From positions 1-64,000 of the forward strand of contig CAMDED010000006.1 in NCBI GenBank assembly GCA_945893365.1: a stretch of 64,000 bases of DNA. Reading direction: 5' to 3'. A program made the position numbers and the translations under genes. Origin of the DNA: Candidatus Sulfopaludibacter sp. SbA3 (GTDB lineage Bacteria > Acidobacteriota > Terriglobia > Bryobacterales > Bryobacteraceae). Each line of letters starts with the position of its first letter. The stretch's first letter is position 1. The notes below the pieces were generated by a model. That model ran no database searches and was not told where the DNA came from. It saw only the letters and a list, made by a program, of their open reading frames with translations. This document shows positions 8,540 to 18,300 of this stretch, piece by piece.

Positions 8540-9607
8540 ATGGCCTACAACATCACACGACGTTCGTTCGTGGCCGCGAGCGCCGCGGCCTCAGCCGCCG
8601 CCCCCCTTCGCTTGCCCGGAAAAATCCGCATCGCGCTGCTTGGCGTCGAGGGGCACATGGGCGAGATTCTGGGACCTCTGAAGTCGCTTCCCGACGTCGA
8701 GTTGGTGGCGGCGGCGGACCGTTCCGCTGCCGCGGCGTCGAAGGCCGTCGCGCGGACGAATCCCAACGCGCGCGTCTACGCCGATTACCGCGAGATGCTC
8801 GACAAGGAAAAGCTGGACCTGGTCGGCATCGGCGGATCGAACGGCGAACGCGCCGCGGCTGTGCTCGCCTGCCTGGAACGGAAGCTGCATGTGGTGGCGG
8901 AGAAGCCGCTCGGCATCGAGCGCGCCGACGTCGACAAGATCAGAGCGTCCGTCAAGCAGAACAACGTGCGCTTGAGCATGCTGCTGCCGATGCGGTTCTC
9001 GCCGCCGTATCTGGCGCTGCGAGGGATTGTGGAGCGGGGAGAGATTGGCGAGGTCGCGCAGATCGGCGCGCAGAAATCGTATAAACTCGGTCCGCGGCCC
9101 GATTGGATGAAGAAGCGCGCCTCCTACGGCGGCACGATTCCGTATATCGGAATTCACATGGTGGACCTCATGCGATTCACAAGCCGGCGGGAACTGGTGG
9201 AAGCCGCATCGTTCCAGTCGCGGATCGGGCGCCCCGAGATGGCGGACATGGAGAACGTCACGAGCACGCTGTTCCGGCTCGACAACGGCGGAATCGCAAC
9301 GCTGCGGATGGACTACTTAAGGCCGGAGACCGCCCCGACGCACGGAGACGACCGGCTTCGTCTGGCTGGTATCGAAGGCGTCGCCGAGTACCAGCAGGCA
9401 ACTGGCGTGACGCTGGTTACCGGCAACAGCAAGCCGCGCGTAATCGTGGATCTGCCGCCGGCCCAGTCGCTTTTTATGGATTTTCTCGACTCCGTGTACA
9501 ACGGAAAGACGCCGGCGCTGACGCATGACGATATCTGGCGTGCAAACGAGATCTGCTTCGCGGCTCGGGAAGCGGCTGAAAAGCACGCGATAGTTAAGAC
9601 GGCATAA
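8540..9607 (+). CDS. Tat-exported Gfo/Idh/MocA family oxidoreductase
   Basis: A 355-residue NAD(P)-dependent oxidoreductase of the Gfo/Idh/MocA family, generally acting on sugars or cyclitols. The N-terminus MAYNITRRSFVAASAAAS has a twin-arginine motif (TRRSF) and a hydrophobic, Ala-rich h-region, so the folded protein with its cofactor is likely exported. The Rossmann start is IRIALLGVEGHMGEI; the usual GxGxxG is altered here to GVEGHMG. The conserved EKP (VVAEKPLGIE) is present, with GIHMVDLMRF following in the C-terminal domain. It starts 9 bases after waaA-lpxK ends, so it may be co-transcribed, although the pathway link is unclear. The substrate is unknown. Confidence 0.82.
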   Translation: MAYNITRRSFVAASAAASAAAPLRLPGKIRIALLGVEGHMGEILGPLKSLPDVELVAAADRSAAAASKAVARTNPNARVYADYREMLDKEKLDLVGIGGSNGERAAAVLACLERKLHVVAEKPLGIERADVDKIRASVKQNNVRLSMLLPMRFSPPYLALRGIVERGEIGEVAQIGAQKSYKLGPRPDWMKKRASYGGTIPYIGIHMVDLMRFTSRRELVEAASFQSRIGRPEMADMENVTSTLFRLDNGGIATLRMDYLRPETAPTHGDDRLRLAGIEGVAEYQQATGVTLVTGNSKPRVIVDLPPAQSLFMDFLDSVYNGKTPALTHDDIWRANEICFAAREAAEKHAIVKTA

Positions 9608-9648
9608 CTAAGACGGCATCGCGAAGACCCGACTGCCAGAAGCTCGTT

Positions 9649-9863
9649 TCAAAGGGCGGTAACCTCCCAATTGGCTCCGCGCCCTCTACCTCGCAGCCGG
9701 ACGCGCCCTTCTTTCTCGGAGAGTTGAACACGATCGGCTTCCTCGATGATGGCCTTGGCGGCACGCAATACGTGGCGAATGCCGAAATCCGTCAGGCTGT
9801 GTGGTTTAGAGTCACCGCCCGCAACAGCAGCGCTTTTTCCTCAGCTCGAATCGGCATCGACAT
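9649..9863 (-). pseudogene. DUF1778 (TacA-type) antitoxin remnant, frameshifted
   Basis: The minus strand encodes MSMPIRAEEKALLLRAVTLNH in one frame and, after a one-base shift near 9800, LTDFGIRHVLRAAKAIIEEA then DRVQLSEKEG to a stop at 9649. Together these match the ribbon-helix-helix DUF1778 antitoxins that pair with GNAT acetyltransferase toxins. The partner toxin, normally just downstream, is absent: downstream on this strand lies the end of the oppositely oriented oxidoreductase gene. The frameshift and lack of partner mark it as an orphan relic. Confidence 0.6.
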
Positions 9864-9989
9864 CCGCCTACTGCCTTAGACTGCCAGCCTCGGCATGAGG
9901 CGATTCCCCCACACTTGTACACATTGGAATCGTTCGATAAGACACCGGGGAAAGGCAAACTTGCACGCGTCCGAAAATGGGCTGCTTCC

Positions 9990-11417
9990 CTACCCGATCT
10001 CGCCCTCATCCGACAGCATCGGCAGCAGTTTTTCGAAGGCGGTCAGCGTACGGTCGACTTCGTCCCGCCCATGCACGCCCGACACCACGCCGCCCGGCCA
10101 TCCGACGACATCCACGCCTCCGAGCAGAAAGCCGGTCCGGACCTTGTGGGACAGCGCGAGGGGCGTTCCCCCCTTGAGTTTCGTCCATGAGACTTCGCCC
10201 GCCTGGATCTGTTCCGGCGTCACCGGCTCGTTGTCCGGGTTTGTAAAAAGGTGGAAACCCGAGAACTCTCCGTATGCGGACCACGCCACACCCGCCCGGC
10301 GCAAGATCGAATTCAGGCCGTCGCGTATGGCGGCCGCCGCCCGGTTCGCGCGTGCGATCAGGTCCGTCGAGCGCAGCAGCCGGAGCGTCGCAATGCCAGC
10401 CGCCGCGGAAATCGGACCGGCGTTATACGTCCCCTGATGGGGTACGGCCGGTTGCCGCGCACCCGCGTCCTTGTACTCGAGCGCACCGATGATGTCCTTG
10501 CGGCCGGCCAGCGCGGCTCCGGGAAATCCGCCGGCGATCACCTTGGCGAGCGTCGCCAGATCCGGCGTGATTCCATAGTGCCCCTGCGCCCCGCCGGGGG
10601 AGCACCGGAAGCCGGTGATCACTTCGTCGAAAATCAATAAGATTCCCAGCCGCGCCGTAATCTCCCGCAATTCCGCGAGAAAGCCGGCGGGCAAAGGCAC
10701 GTGTCCGAAGGTCGCGCCGGTAGGTTCGAGAATCACCGCGGCGATATCGCCCGAGGCCTCGGCAAGCGCGCGAAAATGGGCGATATCGCCAGGAGGCGCA
10801 ATAAGGATGGACGACGCCATCGCCGCGGGAATGCCCGCTGGAAGCTCCGCGCCGCTAAAGGCCACCTGATCGTGCCACCCGTGGAAGTGTCCCGCGAAAC
10901 GGACGATCTTCGATTTGCCGGTGTAGGCGCGGGCGATCCGGAAAGCGAGCATAGTCGCCTCCGTGCCGGTCACCGTGAAGCGCACCCGCTCCGCGCAGGG
11001 GATCAACTCGCGGACCAGTTCCGCCCACTCGATCTCAAGCTCGTGCGAAGCTCCGAAGTGGACGCCCTTCGCGAGCTGCGCGGTAACCGCTTCGATGACC
11101 GCCGGATGATTGTGGCCAAGCATGAGCGCGCCATGCCCGCCGAAGTAATCGACGTACTCGTTTCCATCCACGTCCCATTTGCGTGGACCGAGCGCGCGCT
11201 CGGCGTAAAGCGGATGGGGCTGTAAATATCGTCCAATATGCGTGACGCCGTTGGGAAAGATGCCGTCGGCGCGGGCGAACAGCCGCGCGGAGCCGGGCGT
11301 CATTGCGGCGTAGGCGCGGAGGATGCTCGATTCGGCGAGCGGAACTTTGGCGGCAGTTCGAGGCGTTGTGGTTTGAAGTACGGAGGTTTGAGGCACGAGA
11401 TGTTCCCTTTCAAACAT
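9990..11417 (-). CDS. Class III aminotransferase, glutamate-1-semialdehyde 2,1-aminomutase-like
   Basis: A 475-residue fold-type I PLP enzyme of the HemL-like branch. Features are the substrate entry WDVDGNEYVDYFGGHGALMLGHNHP, VRFTVTGTEATMLAFRIAR, GHFHGWHD, ILIFDEVITGFR with the PLP-binding Asp, and LAKVIAGGFPGAALAGR with the Schiff-base Lys. It is longer than typical HemL and lies in a catabolic-looking cluster rather than with heme genes, so it is more likely a broad-substrate transaminase or aminomutase than the tetrapyrrole enzyme. The start is ATG 11417; a GTG at 11396 with GGGA seven bases upstream is an alternative. Same strand as the enolase-family and creatininase-like genes, 350 bases away. 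Confidence 0.8.
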   Translation of the reverse strand: MFEREHLVPQTSVLQTTTPRTAAKVPLAESSILRAYAAMTPGSARLFARADGIFPNGVTHIGRYLQPHPLYAERALGPRKWDVDGNEYVDYFGGHGALMLGHNHPAVIEAVTAQLAKGVHFGASHELEIEWAELVRELIPCAERVRFTVTGTEATMLAFRIARAYTGKSKIVRFAGHFHGWHDQVAFSGAELPAGIPAAMASSILIAPPGDIAHFRALAEASGDIAAVILEPTGATFGHVPLPAGFLAELREITARLGILLIFDEVITGFRCSPGGAQGHYGITPDLATLAKVIAGGFPGAALAGRKDIIGALEYKDAGARQPAVPHQGTYNAGPISAAAGIATLRLLRSTDLIARANRAAAAIRDGLNSILRRAGVAWSAYGEFSGFHLFTNPDNEPVTPEQIQAGEVSWTKLKGGTPLALSHKVRTGFLLGGVDVVGWPGGVVSGVHGRDEVDRTLTAFEKLLPMLSDEGEIG

Positions 11418-11769
11418 GATACACGGGCCGGGGGAGTGTCCTGCTCTTGAGTTGCCGGCGGTTCAGGCACATCGATTATGCACGGATTGCCGCGCGACAA
11501 GCAAACCTATGGTGCTTGGTATGGTACACGATGGCGTTGCCTATCATGATCGAATGCCTTTGTCACACTCAGACGTGCGGGCCGCGGGAGGGAGAAGTAG
11601 ATTGCGGCTGCGCCTAGTGCGACACCCCGAGGAGGAGGCCGGCCTCGGCGGCGAAATGGCGGACCCTCGAAGCAAACCAACCATCCCACCACGGATCGAG
11701 CGTTTGCAGCGCTACAGGGCCAAGGGCGGACAAGCGGATAACAGCGGACTTCCGCAAGCAAGCGCTAGA
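11418..11769. other. Intergenic stretch, no supported gene
   Basis: 352 bases between the enolase-family gene and the aminotransferase. The only thing seen is the promoter-like pair at 11475-11504. Open frames on the plus strand through here are shadows of the enolase-family gene. Confidence 0.5.
11475..11504 (-). promoter_or_regulatory. Candidate sigma-70-type promoter for the aminotransferase
   Basis: On the minus strand TTGCTT (11499-11504) and CATAAT (11475-11480) are separated by 18 bases, about 57 bases upstream of the ATG at 11417. It is a reasonable match to -35/-10 consensus, but AT-rich hexamers by chance cannot be excluded. Confidence 0.3.
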
Positions 11770-12879
11770 CTAGACCCGAAACTCCGCAATCACGTCTTCG
11801 TCGAGTTCAATGCCGAGCCCGGGCGCTTGAGGCACAGGCACGCGGCCGCTCTCAAGCGGCGGCAAGTTCCGTACCAGCTTCCGCATCAGCGGCGACGGGC
11901 GCAGGCAATACTCCACCAGATCCCCGTCCGCGCACGACGCCATCCAGTGCAGCGACGCCGCCAGATTGACTCCCGTGCTGAAGCAGTGAGGAACGGCCCT
12001 CCGCCCCGCGGCGCGTGCCATTTCGGACGCCTGGCGCGCCACCGTGAGTCCTCCGCAGATCGCCACATCGGGCTGGATCACGTGCAGGCCGCGCTCAATG
12101 AGGTCTTCGAATCCCCAGCGAGTCGCTTCTCCCTCCCCGGCGGCGATCGGCACAGGCGACTGCCCGCACAGCTCGGCGTAGCCCTTCAGATCGTCCTGTG
12201 ATAACGGTTCTTCCAGCCAGGCGATTCCAAGCGGCGCCATCAGCCGCGCGCGCTCGAGCGCCGACGCAACGGTGAGCGAACAGCCGGCGTCCACCATGAC
12301 GCCGCGTCCTTCACCGGCGGCGCGTCGAGCCGCTTCCACGTGCGCAATGTCCGTTGAAAGATTCTTTCCGAACGGCCCCCAGCCGAATTTCATGGCGGTC
12401 AGGCCCAGATCCACGGCTTCGCGAGCCAACGCGCCCGTCTCCTCTGGAGTATTTCCAAACAGGTAGCTCGCATATGCGCGTACGGAGGTTCGATGCGCAC
12501 CCCCGAGGAGCTCGTACACCGGTTTGCCCAGCGCCTTCCCCCGCAAGTCCCAAAGCGCGATGTCCGCGCCGCTGATGGCGTGGATCGCCGCTCCGCGACG
12601 GCCGTAGCGGTTCGTCTGATGGTACATGTAGTGCCACAGACCGTCGACGTCGAGCGGGTCCCGCCCCACCAGCAGATTCGCCAGACCGTGTCTGCGTTCG
12701 GCCGAGCGCGGAGCCTCGAAAATCGCCTTGCACACGTAAGACTGGCTGCTGACCTCACCGATACCCGTGATCCCGGCGTCGGTGTGGATGCGAATGATGA
12801 GGACGTCTTGCGTGCCGTCGGCGATCTCCTCGATATTCGGAAGTCTCAGGTGAAGCGCTTCCACGGAGACGATCTTCAT
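11770..12879 (-). CDS. Enolase superfamily (mandelate racemase/muconate lactonizing enzyme) protein
   Basis: A 369-residue enzyme with the enolase-superfamily capping domain followed by a modified TIM barrel. These enzymes abstract the proton alpha to a carboxylate with Mg2+ bound. Metal ligands and acid/base residues can be matched: Asp in VDAGCSLT, Glu in LEEPLSQDD, Glu in AAGEGEATRWG, the HVIQPDVAICGG strand, and a catalytic His candidate in AVPHCFSTGVN. The barrel Lys region reads AMKFGWGPFG, with Gly where a second KxK Lys would be. That pattern points to an acid-sugar dehydratase or racemase, but the substrate cannot be assigned. Its start lies 31 bases after the creatininase-like gene ends. 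Confidence 0.85.
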   Translation of the reverse strand: MKIVSVEALHLRLPNIEEIADGTQDVLIIRIHTDAGITGIGEVSSQSYVCKAIFEAPRSAERRHGLANLLVGRDPLDVDGLWHYMYHQTNRYGRRGAAIHAISGADIALWDLRGKALGKPVYELLGGAHRTSVRAYASYLFGNTPEETGALAREAVDLGLTAMKFGWGPFGKNLSTDIAHVEAARRAAGEGRGVMVDAGCSLTVASALERARLMAPLGIAWLEEPLSQDDLKGYAELCGQSPVPIAAGEGEATRWGFEDLIERGLHVIQPDVAICGGLTVARQASEMARAAGRRAVPHCFSTGVNLAASLHWMASCADGDLVEYCLRPSPLMRKLVRNLPPLESGRVPVPQAPGLGIELDEDVIAEFRV

Positions 12880-12910
12880 GGCTGGGAGGCCTTTTGCATA
12901 CGGGACGCTT

Positions 12911-13720
12911 TCATCCGTGCAGATCGGTCTTCGGAAGGATTTCGAAGGCGCGGAATTCCCGGATGAACTCGATCAGGCTGGTCACCGTGGCGTCGTACCA
13001 GATCCTGCCTTTCTCCTTCGTGGCAAGCGTCGGATCGCCTATCACCCCGCTCTGAGACATGCGCGACCACCACTCCATCATGCGTACCGGCGGCCCTCCG
13101 CCCAAGTCGTGCCAGTAATACTTCGACTTGTGGAAACCGATCTCCTTTTCCGCGTTCTCCATTTGGACAGCCCGCTCATTCAGGTACAGGTAGACCGACG
13201 TTTCGAGTTCGCAGGCGTGCGCCATGCCGCCCGGGAACGGACTCTCTCGCGTTTCCTTGATCAGGCCCGAAATCAGAGACGGCCAGATAAAGCAGGCGCA
13301 CAAGGCATCGGATTGAATGATCGTTTTGCGCGCGGCCATGTCCAGGATCGGCATGTTGCTGCCGTGGCCGTCGGCGATCAGTATCTTCTTGAAGCCGTGA
13401 TGAGCGAGGCTCAGCGTGATATCGAGCACGAAAGCTTCAAGATGTTCCGCGCGAATCGTAATCGTGCCGGGGAAGCTCATGTGGTGATCTTCGAAGCCGT
13501 AGGGGATGCCCGGCAGCAGCAGCGCCTCATCCGGTATGCGCTTGGCAACGTCTTCGCACATTTCGCCGATCAGAAAGTTGTCCACGTCGAGCGGCAGGTG
13601 GCGGCCATGGTCCTCGACAGAGCCGATCGGGAGGATGCAGACAGGCTGGCGTGCGATGACATCCTTCATCTCCGGCCATGTGTAGTGGTCGTATCGATAC
13701 TTGAGCTTCGGTCCGAGCAT
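12911..13720 (-). CDS. Creatininase family amidohydrolase
   Basis: A 269-residue protein of the creatininase family, metal-dependent amidases acting on cyclic or linear amides. The metal-binding motif is seen as LPIGSVEDHGRHLPLDVDN (the family's GSxExHGxHLPxxTD), together with PGIPYGFEDHHMSFPGT, ILIADGHGSNM and the Glu in GGMAHACELETS. It is the first gene of the minus-strand unit that continues with the enolase-family enzyme and possibly the aminotransferase, so the cluster probably handles a carboxylated amide or amino compound. The identity of that compound is inference. Confidence 0.83.
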   Translation of the reverse strand: MLGPKLKYRYDHYTWPEMKDVIARQPVCILPIGSVEDHGRHLPLDVDNFLIGEMCEDVAKRIPDEALLLPGIPYGFEDHHMSFPGTITIRAEHLEAFVLDITLSLAHHGFKKILIADGHGSNMPILDMAARKTIIQSDALCACFIWPSLISGLIKETRESPFPGGMAHACELETSVYLYLNERAVQMENAEKEIGFHKSKYYWHDLGGGPPVRMMEWWSRMSQSGVIGDPTLATKEKGRIWYDATVTSLIEFIREFRAFEILPKTDLHG

Positions 13721-13760
13721 GAGTAATAGCTTACCTCAGCGCGGCGGCGCGTCGAATCGG

Positions 13761-14195
13761 CTATCGGCTTTCGAGGCCAAAAACGTCCCCGATTATGCCC
13801 GGCTCTATCTGAAACAAGCAGCCCACGACATTGTTGAATTCTTCGGTGTCGATGGGTTTGATCACGTAGGCGTCACAGAGCCCCTCGAACGCCTGGTTGA
13901 TGGTGCCCCGATCGTCGGACCCAGTGGTGACGATGATTTTAGTGTGTCTCGGGAGAAGCCCGGGATGCAGATCCTCTTCGCGGCGGATGAGTTTCAGAGC
14001 TTCGATGCCGCCCATCCTCGGCATGAGGACATCCATGCAGATCAGGTCGTACGGCTCGTCGCTATCGAGCGCCGTCCGGTACGCCTGTACCCCTTCGACT
14101 CCGTCCACGCAGGTATCGACTTCCGCATAACCGGACAGGATCTCCCGCAGGAGGATCCGGGTCGTCAAATCGTCGTCCACGACTAATGCCTTCAT
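13761..14195 (-). CDS. Single-domain response regulator
   Basis: A 144-residue CheY-like receiver domain without an output domain. The acidic pocket is ALVVDDDLTTR (D7/D8), the phosphoacceptor is D55 in LICMDVLMPRMGG, the switch Thr lies in IIVTTGSDD (about residue 90) and the conserved Lys is K113 in YVIKPID. It should shuttle phosphoryl groups from a histidine kinase or HPt protein to a partner. It overlaps by four bases with the upstream degenerate-GGDEF gene, so their translation is coupled. The likely phosphodonor is the hybrid kinase with HPt encoded divergently ~1.2 kb away. Confidence 0.88.
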   Translation of the reverse strand: MKALVVDDDLTTRILLREILSGYAEVDTCVDGVEGVQAYRTALDSDEPYDLICMDVLMPRMGGIEALKLIRREEDLHPGLLPRHTKIIVTTGSDDRGTINQAFEGLCDAYVIKPIDTEEFNNVVGCLFQIEPGIIGDVFGLESR

Positions 14196-15271
14196 ACTCC
14201 CACTTCCTTTTTGTACGACCGGCTTCGGTCATCGCGGAGTTGCGCCGGCAATGACGTCTCATTCTTCGTCAGGAAACTTTCTACTTCCGCAAGAATCGCC
14301 TCGAGAGAGGCGTGGTCCGACTGCGGGAAGATTGTCCAATCCACGCAAACGGCAAGCAGCGCCGATTTCTTTCCCACCTCGATAGACTGCACTCCAATTC
14401 TAGCGACGGCCTGAGCCAATTGGGCCCTCACGCCGGCGATTGTCGCCGTCGAGTTGATAAACATCACGAACGATCCACCCTTCCAGCGCAGGAGCCGGTC
14501 GCCTGGGCCTAGCGCGTCCTTCAGTTCCGCGCCAAGCGTGGAGAGCATCTTGTACTTCGCCGTTTCGCCGAACCGCATCGAGATGTGTTCGGCACGCTGC
14601 AATTTGAAGGCGGCGACGTACGAACTTTGAGCTTGAACCGATTCAGCCAGTTCGTCCCAATGGTCCGGGAGGAGGTCGATTTCGGCCTGTCCGAAGGGAG
14701 CGCGCCGCGGATCGCCGGAAATTCCCTCATGGACTATGCCGCTGCCATCCCGCGGCAGTTGAACGCTTGCGCCGCACTTGCTTCCAGGTTGGGCGGCCGC
14801 TTCACGCAACGCCAACAGGTAGATCTCCAGATGAGATCGTACCGCCCGCATGCCGTCCAGGCCGGAAGCCATTTGAAGCTCCTTTTCAATTGTCCGTAAA
14901 CGGGCAAGGGAGTCGTCCGTCTGTCCGGAAAGGCCGGCAAGCGCGCCGGTCAGCATGGCGACCATTGACTGCAACTGCTTCTTTTCTTTGCTAAAACGTT
15001 CGGTGGTCTGGTTACAAAAAGTCTCCAGAGCCACCGCTACGGCGCTCGAGGAGCTCACCAAACCGCTGGCGGATTCCGGCTCGTCAAGCTGCCGTTCCAG
15101 TCCATGCAACGCCCCGCGGAGGACGTTGAAATCCGTTTCATACCCGCGAACTCTGTGGTTGGCAATGCCCTTGAGGAGGAGACGGCCCATCTGCCGCAGC
15201 GCTTCGAATACGTCGCTCGACGGCGCATAGCCATTTCGGTCCCGACCGAGAAGGCGCTTGAGTGAAATCAT
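14192..15271 (-). CDS. Degenerate GGDEF-domain protein
   Basis: A 359-residue protein. The first ~200 residues are mainly helical with coiled-coil-like stretches (TTERFSKEKKQLQSMVAML). The last ~150 resemble a GGDEF domain: FKLQRAEHISMRFGETAKYK, then ALGPGDRLLRWKGGSFVMFI. The signature loop that reads GG[D/E]EF in active diguanylate cyclases is KGGSF here, so the catalytic acidic residue is missing and c-di-GMP synthesis is not expected. It may bind nucleotide or act as a partner for the co-translated receiver protein (ATGA overlap at 14192-14195). The domain call is moderate because only the second half is recognisable. Confidence 0.65.
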   Translation of the reverse strand: MISLKRLLGRDRNGYAPSSDVFEALRQMGRLLLKGIANHRVRGYETDFNVLRGALHGLERQLDEPESASGLVSSSSAVAVALETFCNQTTERFSKEKKQLQSMVAMLTGALAGLSGQTDDSLARLRTIEKELQMASGLDGMRAVRSHLEIYLLALREAAAQPGSKCGASVQLPRDGSGIVHEGISGDPRRAPFGQAEIDLLPDHWDELAESVQAQSSYVAAFKLQRAEHISMRFGETAKYKMLSTLGAELKDALGPGDRLLRWKGGSFVMFINSTATIAGVRAQLAQAVARIGVQSIEVGKKSALLAVCVDWTIFPQSDHASLEAILAEVESFLTKNETSLPAQLRDDRSRSYKKEVGV

Positions 15272-15382
15272 CGTGTTTCCGTGCTCCTGAGAAGCTTATC
15301 GGACACAGTTGGGTATTTCCCCGGGAATCGGCGAAAGTCTCGCGCCGGCAGCCGATAAGAGAGATGTCAAGAGGAGATTTAC

Positions 15383-18300
15383 GTGAGTTTGAGTTACAGT
15401 TACGTGAAGCCGAGGTCCTCGGGGCGGCAAGCCCTGCTCCTCGCGGCCGGAAGCATCTGCGCGCTACTAGGGGCGCTTGCTTTGACCGGGTGGATTTTCC
15501 ATCTGCCGGCGTTGACGCGCGCCGGGCGATTCTTCAATCCCATGGCCGCCAATACCGCCGTCGGATTCGTTTTGAACGGCTTGGCGCTTATCCTCATCGC
15601 GGGCGGGCGCAGAAGGGGCGCATTGGCGGGCGCCGCCTGGAGCCTGCTCGCCGGTGTCCTGACCCTGGCGGAATACGGCCTTGCGGTCGACCTCGGGTTC
15701 GACCAGATGTTGTTTGCCGATACCATCTCGCCCCTGTCCGCCTATCCAGGCCGGCTCGCGCCGAACACGGCATTCGCTTTCGTCTTGTGTGGCTTTGCGC
15801 TCTGGTACGGGGCGCGGCCCAACCGGCCGGGCAAGATGATGATAATCATCGGCGTGCCTGGTGCGGTGGTGCTGGCGATTGGGACGGCCTCGGTCTTCGG
15901 TTATCTGGCAGGCTATCCCAGCTACGTGTGGGGTAGCTGGACGCAGATGCCGGCAAACACCGGTTTCGGGTTTGCCGCGATGGGTCTTGGTCTGGTGACT
16001 TTGGCCTCGCTCGGCGGCGGACAGGACACGGATGCCCCGCGTTGGCCGGCAGTCGCCACGGGTTGCGGGGGACTCACAATCGCTCTGAGCTTCGCTTACG
16101 GGCTTGAAAAGGTGTTGCAGTCCGAGACCGGCCACATCCTCGGAGGCGGTCTCGAGCTCGGGAAGCCCTTGCCGCAAGCGGTCGCGCAATGGTTGCAACA
16201 TCAGACGCTTCTCATCACGGTGGCGGCCGTCATCGGCATCGCGGGCAGTGTCTTGATGGGTTTCATGGTCGACATGGCCCTAACCGGCAGGCGGCGGGCG
16301 AAAGCGCTGCAGTCGGCGATCGGGACCCTCGAGGACGAGATCGCGGACCGGGAACGGGCTGAAGCACTGCTGCTCGCCAGCGAGCAGCAGTTTCGGAGCG
16401 CTTTTGAACAGGCGCCGTATGGCATGTGTCTGACGGCGACCGACGGGCGTCTCCTGCAGGTCAACCGGACCTATTGTGAAATTGTAGGCCACTCCGAGGA
16501 GGAGCTGCTCGCCGGAAGCTGGTCGGACGTGACGCACCCGGACGATCTTGGCGTTTCGCGGGCGGCCGCGGCTCAACTGCTGACCGGACAGGCTTCCTCG
16601 CATGTGTTCGAAAAGCGATACATCGGCGGCCAGGGAAATGTTATCTGTGCCCGGGTGAAAATCTCGTGTCTGCGCGATCGCGAGGGGAAGCCGACGCACT
16701 ACATAGCGCACGTTGAAGACGTCACCCGCCGCAAATCGGCCGAACTCGCGTTACGCCAGCGGGAGGAGGGCTTCCGGACCGCTTTTGAATTCGCCCCTTT
16801 CGGTTTGGCATTGAGCTCGCGCGACCGCGGCATCGTTCAGGTAAATGCAACCATGTGCCGCATGCTCGGCTATTCCGAAGAGGAATTGCTCGCGTCCAAC
16901 TGGGACGATATCAGCCACCCCGACGACCGGACGCTCTCGGCGGAGCCGATCGCACGCCTGGAGCGCGACCGGCCCGAGTGGGTGGAGTACGAGAGGCGAT
17001 GCCTGCACAAGGATGGCCGGATTGTTTGGGTCCGATTCAGGCTTTCCCTGGTTATTGAAGGTTCCGAGACGCGGCACATCATCACTCATATCGAGGAAAT
17101 TACGGAACGGAAACGCGCGGAGGAAGCCATCCGGTCAGGCGAGGAGCGGGTGCGGCTGTTGCTCGATTCCACCGCCGAGGCCATTTACGGCGTCGACCTG
17201 GAGGGCGATTGCACCTTTGCCAACCGCGCCTGCCTGCGGATGCTCCGCTATGAAGGATCGGGAGACATGGTCGGCAAGAACATCGCCGGCCTGATTCATC
17301 ACTCGCGTGCCGACGGAAGCCCCTTTCCGGCCGACGAATGTCGTATGTTCCGGCTGCTCAAATGCGAGGATACCCACGTTGACGACGAAGTGATATGGCG
17401 CGCGGACGGAACGTGTTTTCCCGCGGAATACTGGTCACATCCCATGATTCACGAAGGCACGGTGGTGGGCACGGTGGTGGCGTTTCTGGACATCACCGGG
17501 CGCAAGAGCGTCGAGGACGAACTCGTCAAGGCCAAGGAGCTCGCCGAAGGCGCCACCATAGCGAAGACCCGTTTCCTGGCCAATATGAGCCACGAGATCC
17601 GTACCCCGATGAACGGTGTAATCGGCATGGCCCGGCTGCTGGTCGATAGCGGGCTTCCTCCGGAACAGCGCCGCTATGCCGAAATCGTGCGCGAGAGCGC
17701 CGAGACGCTGAAATCTCTCCTGGATGATATTCTCGACCTGTCCAAGATCGAGGCGGGAAAGGTCACGCTCGAGCGCCGCGACTTCGACCTGCGCAAGGTG
17801 CTGGAGGGAGTGGTCGGAATGCTGGCCGACTCAGCCGGTCGCAAGGGCCTGGAACTTACCTGCCTGGTGGCGCCGGAAACGGCATCCCTGCTGCATGGAG
17901 ACGCTGGGCGCCTCCGTCAGGTGATCGCCAACCTGGTTTCGAACGCCATCAAGTTCACCGAAGGGGGCGACGTGGGCATTCGGGTGAAGGCGGCCGACGA
18001 GGACGGGCGCACGGTCACGCTTGAATTCGCGGTCAGCGACACGGGCATAGGCATAGTGGAGGAACGGGCAGGGGCGCTCTTCACGCCGTTCGTTCAAGCC
18101 GACGAATCGACTACCCGCAAGTATGGCGGCACCGGATTGGGGCTTGCGATCTCGAAGCACCTGGCGGAGATGATGGGCGGCCGGATCGGATTCGATAGCC
18201 AGGAAGGCAGCGGGTCCACTTTCTGGTTCACCGCCGTGTTTGAAAAACGGCAGACGGCGCCCGCGGCGCCTGCGGCCCTTCCGGGCGGCTTTAGCGGAGT

